Positions 48,964 through 56,691 of a DNA stretch of 64,000 nucleotides are shown in pieces (position 1 is the first letter of the stretch; each line of letters begins with the position of its first letter). The DNA is from Mastigocoleus testarum BC008 (GTDB lineage: Bacteria > Cyanobacteriota > Cyanobacteriia > Cyanobacteriales > Nostocaceae), in assembly GCF_001456025.1 (NCBI RefSeq), contig NZ_LMTZ01000115.1:6352-70351 (forward strand). The letters are read 5' to 3'. The notes beneath the pieces are model-generated. The model was not told the origin of the DNA, ran no database searches, and was given only the letters and a program-made list of their open reading frames with translations. A program made the translations under genes and the position numbers.

Positions 48964-49060
48964 AGTTTATGGCTGACGCCACGCCCTTACGGACTACAGT
49001 TACCAGTTAACAGTTAACAGTTTATGGTTAATATTGCGCCCCTACGAGTTCCAGTTGACA
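48964..49060. repeat. Dispersed palindromic repeat
   Basis: AGTTTATGGCTGACGCCACG-type sequence with a second, more decayed unit (49018-49060). Close to the copy at 9751-9800. Both copies lie a few bases after a stop codon. Confidence 0.7.
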
Positions 49061-49242
49061 GCTAGCTAAGCTGCTTACGCAGCTGTCTACATACCTACAG
49101 CCTAAGTAACACTTAGAGTTCATCGTTGATAACTGTTCACTGTTTCCTGAAATAAGTAACAATCTATTAAAGGTATCGGCTATTGAGTCGCAATTTTCTA
49201 CAATGATTCCAGCAAACTTGAACTAAGAACTAATTTAAACAA

Positions 49243-49707
49243 ATGCCTAAAACCGTTGCCGATGTAATGACCCGCGATCCAATTGTTGTTCAACGTGAAA
49301 CTCCATTGACCGAAGCAATTAAAACCTTAGCAGAACGACGTATTAGTGGGCTGCCTGTAGTAGATAATGCTGGAAATTTAGTAGGTATTATTTCGGAGAC
49401 GGACTTGATGTGGCAAGAAACAGGTGTCACACCTCCGGCATATATTATGTTTCTTGACAGTGTAATTTATTTAAAAAATCCAGCTACCTTTGAGCGCGAT
49501 TTACATAAGTCACTCGGACAAACAGTTGGTGAAGTAATGAATGATAAAGCTATTAGCACTACTCCAGATAAACCTCTTAGGGATGCAGCAAAAATTATGC
49601 GCGATCGCAAGGTTCAACGCCTACCAGTAGTTGATACTGAAGGTCAAGTAATTGGGATACTCACCAGAGGTGATATAGTGCGAGCAATGGCTGCTGAACA
49701 AGATTAA
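49243..49707 (+). CDS. CBS-domain pair protein
   Basis: 154 residues, essentially two CBS motifs (about 7-60 'VMTRDPIVVQRETPL ... VVDNAGNLVGIISETDL' and 90-150 'VMNDKAISTTPDKPL ... VVDTEGQVIGILTRGDIV'). CBS pairs bind adenine nucleotides and regulate partner proteins. No other domain, so it acts as a free energy-sensing module; target unknown. The neighbouring nblB-like gene starts 113 bp later, in the same direction, and could share its transcript. Confidence 0.9.
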   Translation: MPKTVADVMTRDPIVVQRETPLTEAIKTLAERRISGLPVVDNAGNLVGIISETDLMWQETGVTPPAYIMFLDSVIYLKNPATFERDLHKSLGQTVGEVMNDKAISTTPDKPLRDAAKIMRDRKVQRLPVVDTEGQVIGILTRGDIVRAMAAEQD

Positions 49708-49820
49708 TTATCGAGCGTTTGTCACTGTTAATTTGTAATTGGTAATTAATCGATCGCCATTCAAAAAACAAGTGACAAATGAAAAATAGCAAGTGACAAA
49801 TAATAAAGGAAAAATAACAA

Positions 49821-50486
49821 ATGACTATAAATCCTGAATCTGTTAAACAATTATTGAACTCCGAAGATTTGGGCGATCGTCTTCGTGGAGTTAATCAGAT
49901 TCGTCATCTTGAGCCAGCTATTGCTTTTGAATTACTTCAAGGTGCTATTGGCGATCCTAATTCTCGGGTACGTTATTCAGCAATTAGTCAACTTGATACA
50001 TTTGGCGGACAAGATTTAGATTTGTCCTTGCAGATTTTACGCGATCGCTTACTTAATGATTCGGAAATAGACGTTCAAGCTGCTGCTGCTGATTGTTTGG
50101 GTGCTTTAAAGTTGCACGAAGCCTTTGACGATTTGCAACAGATGTACCAAAAAACTAATGAGTGGATTATTCAATTTAGTATTATTGCAGCATTGGGAGA
50201 AATGGGAGATCCCAAAGCTTTTGATTTACTTACCCAAGCTCTCGCTTCTGATAATGAATTGGTGCAAACAGCAGCGATTAGTTCTTTTGGAGAATTAGGA
50301 AATGTAGAAGCTGTACCTTTATTAGCACCCTATGCTAGTAATTCTGATTGGCAAATTCGTTATCGAGTTGCACAAGCTTTGAGCAGACTGGGAGGAGAAG
50401 AAGCAAAGTCAATTATAGAGACTTTGGCAAATGATACGGAAGAAGCTGTGGCGAAAGAAGCAAAAAGATGTCTAACTGATTCTTGA
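49821..50486 (+). CDS. nblB: HEAT-repeat protein, NblB-like (phycobilisome degradation / bilin-lyase related)
   Basis: 221 residues made of HEAT/PBS-lyase repeats ('SEDLGDRLRGVNQIRHL', 'DPNSRVRYSAISQL', 'DSEIDVQAAAADCLGAL', 'DNELVQTAAISSFGELG', 'DWQIRYRVAQALSRLG'). The length and sequence fit the NblB family of Nostocales; NblB takes part in phycobilisome breakdown in starvation and resembles bilin lyases of the CpcE type. No phycocyanin gene is near. Followed by a hairpin (50521). Family likely, in vivo role inferred. Confidence 0.75.
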   Translation: MTINPESVKQLLNSEDLGDRLRGVNQIRHLEPAIAFELLQGAIGDPNSRVRYSAISQLDTFGGQDLDLSLQILRDRLLNDSEIDVQAAAADCLGALKLHEAFDDLQQMYQKTNEWIIQFSIIAALGEMGDPKAFDLLTQALASDNELVQTAAISSFGELGNVEAVPLLAPYASNSDWQIRYRVAQALSRLGGEEAKSIIETLANDTEEAVAKEAKRCLTDS

Positions 50487-50520
50487 ATAAAAACCAGTTT
50501 TTAACAAATATATTTTCTGC

Positions 50521-50585
50521 AGAGACGTACATTGTCACTATGTATGGATGACATCAATAGTAGTACGTCTCTAGTAATTTTATTG
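50521..50585 (+). terminator. GAGACGT-type hairpin after the nblB-like gene
   Basis: AGAGACGTAC (50521-50530) pairs exactly with GTACGTCTCT (50563-50572) across a 32-base loop that can itself fold, followed by AGTAATTTTATT. Confidence 0.6.
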
Positions 50586-51128
50586 AATCACTAAGGTCGA
50601 AGATAGGTACATATTTTCCCTTGCCTTTGCTATCAAATCAAATCTTGTATTTCATCTACTGAAAAGATAGTAAACGAAAATTATCCTAAATAGAAAATTA
50701 CCCTAAATATATTACATATTTCCCGCTAACATATTTCCTTTCAAAATGGGAAAATTTTACTTGTATTTTATAGATAAAGCTATGTTTTGTTGGTCGATAA
50801 CCTGTAACTCTAAAAATTAAAATAAAAACTTTTCATTGATTTATATATTTTTTATCGAATAAATTCTCATACTTAAAGAAGATATTTGCATTCCAGATAA
50901 ATATCTCTTTATTTATGAAAATAACACATGTTTTTAACATAAATTTGTATCATTTGTAGGTTTCGTTATCAGTAATTTTCCCAAAATTGTTTTTCAAATC
51001 AAGATGCAATAAATACTAGATTTTTTTGATGACATAATTACGGAGATAGAAATAAGATACAAACATGCTTAAGAGAAAACAAGCAAATTTTTAAATCACA
51101 TCAATTGCTTTAATAAAAGGTTTGGATT
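50586..51128. other. AT-rich intergenic region
   Basis: About 540 bp, mostly A/T, no gene; TAAAAGG at 51114-51120 is the likely ribosome-binding region of the next gene. Confidence 0.45.
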
Positions 51129-51887
51129 ATGCGAAAGTTAAGCTTATTGGTCAAGACATTAGTTGTATCTACTGCTGGATTAAGTGTTTTAGGCTCTATG
51201 TCTGCAGCTAAAGCTATGAACTTAGTTCCACAAAGAGAAGGTGAGATTGAACTTACCAATATGTCTTGTATTGTGGATAATGCGGATTGTATCAATACAA
51301 CATCCTTAGGTTATACAGTTACTAGTAAAGATCCAGTAAGTAATGATAACTATGGATTCAGTAGACTTTTCTCAGATAAAAAAAGTACAACTAATACTTG
51401 GGGTTTAGAAATTAATTTTAATCAGACGGATGAAGGTACAAATCCCCAAACTGATGCTTTTTGGTTCCGCCCTGTTGCTTATGATAATAACAATAATGTC
51501 ATTGAAAATGGTCGCTTAGAATATGGGGTTTTTGAATTTAATTTTGCCCAAACAGCTAATGAAGTTAAATTATCATTTTTAGATGTAGAAGAATCTCCAT
51601 TTACTGGCATTCTTCAGGTGAATGGTGATAGTAATTCTCAGCCTATATTTCTTCCTGCTGCTGGTGATGATGAGACTCAATATCTTGTTTTAAATAATGT
51701 AGATTCTTTCGTCGTCCAATTGGGTAACCCCGGTGACAATAGCACTAAATTTTCCAGTACTGGTGATGGTGTTAATTTACAAGTTAGCGTACCCGAACCA
51801 GGAACTGTTTTAAGTATTGGAGCTTTAGCTATAGCAGGTATGTTTGGTTTAAGAAGAAAACACAACAACTCTTCTAAAACTGCTTAA
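51129..51887 (+). CDS. PEP-CTERM sorted secreted protein
   Basis: 252 residues. Signal peptide (about 1-29, ending MSAAKA), a beta-rich body of unknown function, two cysteines close together (SCIVDNADC), and a C-terminal PEP-CTERM signal: VPEPGTVLSIG, hydrophobic helix, basic RRKHN. Cyanobacterial PEP-CTERM proteins are exported and cleaved by an exosortase, usually reaching the exopolysaccharide. No exosortase in the window. Second PEP-CTERM protein here besides the metalloprotease. Confidence 0.85.
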   Translation: MRKLSLLVKTLVVSTAGLSVLGSMSAAKAMNLVPQREGEIELTNMSCIVDNADCINTTSLGYTVTSKDPVSNDNYGFSRLFSDKKSTTNTWGLEINFNQTDEGTNPQTDAFWFRPVAYDNNNNVIENGRLEYGVFEFNFAQTANEVKLSFLDVEESPFTGILQVNGDSNSQPIFLPAAGDDETQYLVLNNVDSFVVQLGNPGDNSTKFSSTGDGVNLQVSVPEPGTVLSIGALAIAGMFGLRRKHNNSSKTA

Positions 51888-52164
51888 ATATTGCTAATTT
51901 TCTTCTCTTGGGACAATAAATATAGAGAAAATACCCTATCAGATAAGTGCATTTTTAACAGGTTTTTAATTTAGCTTTATATAAATCATCAGGGTGTTGT
52001 ATCTATTTAATTTCGTATTTTAAATTTCTTTTTCTCTTCTCTTCTCTTCAGTTTTGTGTCAAGTAGATAATGTAACTAAGACAGTAATTAGTTACTTTAT
52101 CTACTTTTTTTTTATTTTTATTTAAACCAATCTACTCAAACTAAGCTAATCATAAGAAAAAGCC
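51888..52164. other. Intergenic region between convergent genes
   Basis: 277 bp with CTTTTTCTCTTCTCTTCTCT-type pyrimidine tract near 52028. No clear terminator or gene. Confidence 0.4.
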
Positions 52165-52689
52165 TCATGTACCAAAAACCTGAGACCAAGTCGTCCAAAC
52201 AAAAATCACAACTGCTGTAATTCCTAATATTCCCTGAATCACATTTCCTACTAGAGTCCCAACGAAAATACCAATTCCAGCTTTTAAAGCTACTAGTAAT
52301 TTACGTTGATAAATAAATTCACCAATAATTGCACCTAACAAAGGACCGATTAGCATTCCGAGCAATGGTCCACCGACTGGTAAAGTTGGGAGTAAACCAA
52401 AAAACCCCAGCAGCAAACCAACGAATGAACCAATTTGTCCCCACTTACTAGCACCGGCTTTTTTTGCACCCAGGTAACCAGCTAAAAAATCTACTGCTGT
52501 ACCTATAAGTAACACTACACCTGTAACTATTACAGGTACTTCGATCGCAGCAAAGGAGCCTTTAACAATTCCCCAAATAATCACCGCAACTAAAATTAAG
52601 CTGATTCCAGGTATACCGGGAACAACCGCACCGATAATTCCTACCATCATCAAGGCTATTAACAACCAATATATAATTTGAATTTGCAT
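52165..52689 (-). CDS. DUF456 membrane protein
   Basis: 174 residues from ATG 52689. The frame is open to 52803, but that stretch is AGGTAAT-type heptamer repeat, so the later start is preferred. Hydrophobic with about five to six membrane spans; opening 'VGIIGAVVPGIPGISLILVAV' is the DUF456 pattern, and a Gly-rich stretch near the middle ('LPVGGPLLGMLIGPLLGAIIGE') is typical. Function unknown. It follows the CCB gene by 117 bp on the same strand, separated by repeats. Confidence 0.85.
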   Translation of the reverse strand: MQIQIIYWLLIALMMVGIIGAVVPGIPGISLILVAVIIWGIVKGSFAAIEVPVIVTGVVLLIGTAVDFLAGYLGAKKAGASKWGQIGSFVGLLLGFFGLLPTLPVGGPLLGMLIGPLLGAIIGEFIYQRKLLVALKAGIGIFVGTLVGNVIQGILGITAVVIFVWTTWSQVFGT

Positions 52690-52806
52690 ATTTTTTAAGT
52701 GGTAATAGGTAATAGGTAATAGGTAATAGCTAATGGGTAATTGGTAATTGGTAATAGCACTGCGTGCCGCCGCAAGCGGCATATGGTAATTGGTAACAGT
52801 CAACTA
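52690..52806. repeat. Heptamer repeats and GCACTGCGTGCCGCC-type palindrome
   Basis: AGGTAAT heptamers from about 52700, then AGCACTGCGTGCCGCCGCAA-type repeat at 52756-52786, shared with 24508-24540. Confidence 0.75.
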
Positions 52807-53454
52807 TTAACTATTGATATCACTTAGGGTAACAGCTAATTTGTTCGCAATTCCGGTAATCCAGTTTTCATCCTGCTTGGTATAACTGCGAGGAGCATTT
52901 GCACCTAAGATTAATGCACCATCAGAACCGATTGGTTGACAAATGACACCTTGAGTATTGGGTGGTAAATAATCAAATTCAACCCTACCCGGATACACTT
53001 TTAAATCAACTAAATAAATAGGTTTTTCCTTTTCTAGGGTTCTTTTTAAAATTGCTCCTGGATTAACTTCTGAAGAGGGACCCAAAACACCGCGACGCAA
53101 CAGAACGCGACTTCGATATAAAACCACAATCGAACAGGTAACTGTGTTCGTCAGCAATAAATGAGAAGCCCAAGCGAGCTCTGTTTTAACTATTTCCGGT
53201 AAATCTTCTTGTAATTCAAACCCTTCATCACCAATTAGTTCTACTGCATCTGGGATTCTAGGTTGTACTTGCAGCCAAATTAAACCCGTTAAAATTAAAA
53301 CTGCACTTAAAATTACACCAAGTACATCTCCCCGTGCTTGAGATACAGTTAGTGTCGGTGTATATAGACGATTGATTAATAAAAGTGTAGCGCCTAGCCC
53401 TCCAACAACTATGGGTAGACGCCGCAAAACTTTATTTTGATCGTTTTTACTCAT
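52807..53454 (-). CDS. Cofactor assembly of complex C subunit B (CCB2/CCB4 family)
   Basis: 215 residues. Two predicted N-terminal membrane spans (about 12-30 and 45-62) followed by a soluble domain. It matches the cyanobacterial CCB2/CCB4 family ('cofactor assembly of complex C subunit B'), which in algae and plants helps attach haem c' (ci) covalently to cytochrome b6. Thylakoid-membrane location is inferred from that. No cytochrome b6f gene is adjacent. Start ATG 53454 is clear. Confidence 0.8.
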   Translation of the reverse strand: MSKNDQNKVLRRLPIVVGGLGATLLLINRLYTPTLTVSQARGDVLGVILSAVLILTGLIWLQVQPRIPDAVELIGDEGFELQEDLPEIVKTELAWASHLLLTNTVTCSIVVLYRSRVLLRRGVLGPSSEVNPGAILKRTLEKEKPIYLVDLKVYPGRVEFDYLPPNTQGVICQPIGSDGALILGANAPRSYTKQDENWITGIANKLAVTLSDINS

Positions 53455-53874
53455 AGTTAATAAAAATTACGCTCTTTGACTTTTTACAAAGGGTTACGTC
53501 TACAGCATTCAACAGTGTAAAGTCAAGAGTTAAAAGTTAAAAGTTATGAATTCTAGAATTATGAGTTATGAATTATGGAATTAAAGAATTATGAACTGAG
53601 AATAATTAATTGAGAATAATTAATTGAGAATTATGAACTGAGAATTACGAACCTAGAAATATAAATCATACAATAATGAATTTGGGATTATAAATCTGTA
53701 AGTATCAATTACGAGCTACTGAATATAATATTTCACTCTTAATTATCAACTTTTAATCCTTAATCCTTTAATCCCTAACTCCTAATTCTTAAGTCTTAAC
53801 CCTTAATTCTTAACTCTTAATTCTTAACCCTTAATTCTTAATCCTTAATTCTTAACTCCTAACTCCAATAATTT
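53455..53874. repeat. Degenerate AATTCTTAA-type repeats
   Basis: 420 bp built largely of decayed short repeats: GAGAATAATTAATTGAG and AATTCTTAACTC/AATTCTTAACCC units. No gene. Another example of heptamer-like expansion between genes. Confidence 0.75.
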
Positions 53875-54603
53875 TTACTCCTCCCCTGGTTCAATAATTC
53901 GCTGAAATAAATACCCAGTTCCCCGCGCAGTGAGAATTAATTCTGGGTTACTCGGATCGTCCTCTAATTTTGCGCGCAGACGTGATATATGTACGTCCAC
54001 AACACGAGTATCAACGTGTCTTTCAGGGGTGTATCCCCAGACTTCTTGCAAAATTTCGGAACGGGAAAAAGCTTCGCCAGAACGACTTACTAGCAATTCT
54101 AATAAGCTAAATTCCATCCCCGTCAAACGGATGCGCTCGTCACCTTTGTAAACTTGGCGTTTGTTGGTGTCGATTTTGATGGTACTAACATGAATTACGC
54201 CAGAACTAGGAATTCCTGAAGCACTGGTTTTATCTACCCGACGCAATACCGAGCGAATTCGAGCTTCTAATTCTTTGGGGGAAAATGGCTTAACAACGTA
54301 ATCATCCGCGCCTAATTCCAACCCAGTAATCCGGTCTGCTACATCTCCCAAAGCTGTAAGCATGATGATGGGAACATCTGACTCCTTTCGTAGCTCCTGA
54401 CATACACCATAACCATCGAGCTTTGGCATCATTACATCCAAAACTACCAAATCTGGCTCAGAAGAGTGAAACGTATCTAGAGCTTCCTCACCATCACCGG
54501 CTGTTACAACATCATAGCCAATCATCGAAAGACGAGTTTCCAGAATGCGGCGAATACTGGCTTCATCATCTACTACTAAAATTTTTTCCTTATGACTTTC
54601 CAA
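53875..54603 (-). CDS. rpaB: OmpR-type response regulator RpaB
   Basis: 242 residues. Receiver domain with acidic Asp12/Asp13, phospho-acceptor Asp56 in VVLDVMMPKLDGYG, and KPFSPKELEAR; winged-helix DNA-binding domain with 'RTRVVDVHISRLRAKLE'-like recognition helix and C-terminal RGTGYLF. It is the cyanobacterial RpaB/Ycf27 regulator: essential, partner of the kinase NblS (Hik33), binds HLR1 repeats at high-light and photosystem I genes and also modulates circadian output. Divergent from radA with a 169-bp gap. Strong assignment. Confidence 0.95.
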   Translation of the reverse strand: MESHKEKILVVDDEASIRRILETRLSMIGYDVVTAGDGEEALDTFHSSEPDLVVLDVMMPKLDGYGVCQELRKESDVPIIMLTALGDVADRITGLELGADDYVVKPFSPKELEARIRSVLRRVDKTSASGIPSSGVIHVSTIKIDTNKRQVYKGDERIRLTGMEFSLLELLVSRSGEAFSRSEILQEVWGYTPERHVDTRVVDVHISRLRAKLEDDPSNPELILTARGTGYLFQRIIEPGEE

Positions 54604-54772
54604 TTTTCTCGACGCTCCTTCACGAAAAATTTTTCAACATTAATTTTTACTACCATACTATTAAGATATCATTCCAATTATTATGTCGTAAAAATCTGCA
54701 AGTCCTGTCATTATTGTATTTAAGCTCGTAAGCAAACTTAATGAAAAATTAAGATTATTTAATTAGATAAAA

Positions 54773-56401
54773 ATGGCTAAGCCAAAAACAATTTATGTTT
54801 GTAATGAATGTGGTGCTGAATCTGCTCAATGGTTTGGAAAATGTCCGGCTTGTGGTACGTATAATTCCTTAGAAGAAGAAGTTCTTATCCAATCATCTAC
54901 AGATTTACCTTCACGAGGTGTGGGTTCGTGGCATTCTTCACAAGGAAAAACCAAAGCAGTCAAAACACCTCAACCAAGAGCATCTTTAAAATTTGACCAA
55001 ATTAGCGACCGTCAAGTGACCCGTTGGCCTTCTGGGTATGGAGAACTGGATCGAGTTCTTGGTGGCGGGGTTGTACCTGGTTCGATGGTACTCATTGGTG
55101 GCGATCCAGGTATCGGTAAATCTACTTTATTATTGCAAGTATCAAATGAACTAGCGCAGAGATATCGAATCTTATATATTTCTGGGGAAGAGTCAGGACA
55201 ACAGGTCAAACTTCGGGCTTCCAGACTTGGCGTTACTGATGTATTAAATGTCGTTAGCGAAGAAGATAATAAAACTAAAGAAACAAACGATACAAATGGT
55301 AATAAAAAGGTATCCAAAAGTTTAGCAGATTTATACATATTACCCGAAACAAATTTAGAGGAAATCCTCAAGGAATTGGAGTCTCTTCGACCAAATTTAG
55401 CTGTCATTGATAGTATTCAAACAGTGTTTTTCCCCGGACTAACTTCTGCCCCTGGTTCAGTCGCTCAGGTACGGGAATGTACTGCAGCTTTAATGAAGGT
55501 GGCAAAGCATGAAGATATCACAATGTTGATCGTAGGTCATGTAACTAAAGAGGGAGCTATTGCTGGACCAAAAGTATTAGAACATTTAGTTGATACGGTA
55601 CTGTATTTTGAAGGTGACAGATTTGCTTCTCACCGATTGTTAAGAACTGTTAAAAATCGTTTTGGTGCGACCCACGAAATAGGCATTTTTGAAATGGTCA
55701 CTAATGGGTTGCGGGAAGTTCCCAACCCGAGCGAATTATTTGTTGGTAATCGCGACGATCCAGCGCCAGGTACTGCGATTGTAGTTGCTTGCGAAGGCAC
55801 TCGCCCGATAGTTGTGGAATTGCAAGCTTTGGTAAGTCCCACTAGTTATACTTCTCCTCGGCGTTCCAGTACTGGGATAGATTACAGCCGCTTAGTGCAA
55901 ATTTTGGCGGTACTGGAAAAACGGGTGGGGGTTCCCATGTCTAAGTTAGATTCTTATGTTGCATCTGCAGGTGGTTTAAATGTGGAAGAACCAGCAGTCG
56001 ATTTAGGAGTTGCGATCGCATTAGTGGCGAGTTTCCGCGATCGCATTGTTGATTCCAGCACGGTGCTGATTGGTGAAGTTGGTTTAGGAGGACAGGTACG
56101 TCCCGTATCCCAAATGGAATTACGTCTGAAGGAAGCTGCAAAACTAGGATTTAAACGCGCGATCGTTCCGAAGGGACAAAAATTTCCAGAGTTAGATATT
56201 GAGATTTTACCTGTAGCGAAGGTAATAGATGCGATTATTGCTGCAATTCCCCAGCAGACTGTAACTGAGGAAGATTTGAAACCTGATGATGATGGAGTTA
56301 AGCGAGTACCGAAGAATGGAGTGAAGCGAATATCGGGGGAGGAAGTTGACCAAATATCGAAGGATGAGGTTGACGAGATACCGGGGGATATAGGTTTTTA
56401 G
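54773..56401 (+). CDS. radA: DNA repair/recombination ATPase RadA (Sms)
   Basis: 542 residues. Four-Cys zinc finger (Cys10, 13, 24, 27), RecA-like ATPase with Walker A GGDPGIGKSTLL, RadA-specific KNRFG motif (VKNRFGATHEIG), and a Lon-protease-like C-terminal domain ('GGLNVEEPAVDLGVAIAL', 'GEVGLGGQVRPV'). RadA helps branch migration and recombination. The last about 40 residues are an unusual tail of degenerate ten-residue units (about 56289-56390: DGVKRVPKNG, VKRISGEEVD, QISKDEVDE), not part of the RadA fold. Confidence 0.96.
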   Translation: MAKPKTIYVCNECGAESAQWFGKCPACGTYNSLEEEVLIQSSTDLPSRGVGSWHSSQGKTKAVKTPQPRASLKFDQISDRQVTRWPSGYGELDRVLGGGVVPGSMVLIGGDPGIGKSTLLLQVSNELAQRYRILYISGEESGQQVKLRASRLGVTDVLNVVSEEDNKTKETNDTNGNKKVSKSLADLYILPETNLEEILKELESLRPNLAVIDSIQTVFFPGLTSAPGSVAQVRECTAALMKVAKHEDITMLIVGHVTKEGAIAGPKVLEHLVDTVLYFEGDRFASHRLLRTVKNRFGATHEIGIFEMVTNGLREVPNPSELFVGNRDDPAPGTAIVVACEGTRPIVVELQALVSPTSYTSPRRSSTGIDYSRLVQILAVLEKRVGVPMSKLDSYVASAGGLNVEEPAVDLGVAIALVASFRDRIVDSSTVLIGEVGLGGQVRPVSQMELRLKEAAKLGFKRAIVPKGQKFPELDIEILPVAKVIDAIIAAIPQQTVTEEDLKPDDDGVKRVPKNGVKRISGEEVDQISKDEVDEIPGDIGF

Positions 56402-56430
56402 CCATCGCTAAAACTGATAACTATGTGACC

Positions 56431-56552
56431 TGTAGGGGCGCACCGCTGTGCGCCCTTATCAGTAATATATTTTTTGATCGGAAATTCCATAATTTGCGGT
56501 CTGTGGAAGCGCGCGTCGGCATGTTGTGGGCGCACATCGGTGCGCCCCTACA
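56431..56552. mobile_element. MITE-like element, 122 bp with 25-bp inverted ends
   Basis: The two ends, 56431-56455 and 56528-56552, are inverted copies over 25 bp with one mismatch, starting TGTAGGGGCGCACCG. Each end is itself a palindrome (GGGCGCAC, 4-base loop, GTGCGCCC). No coding capacity. No convincing target-site duplication. It lies 29 bp past the radA stop and 139 bp beyond the end of the conflict operon. Confidence 0.75.
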
Positions 56553-56691
56553 AGTGAGAAACCCAATTTTTGAAAAAAAATTTAATTTTTTCGTTACGCT
56601 CTCCAGGTGCAGAGAAGAAAAGAACAGAGGGTAAAATGCTAAAAGTAAAAGTGTCAAGGGCTACAAAAGAGCTCACCCTTCGGGAAGAAAG

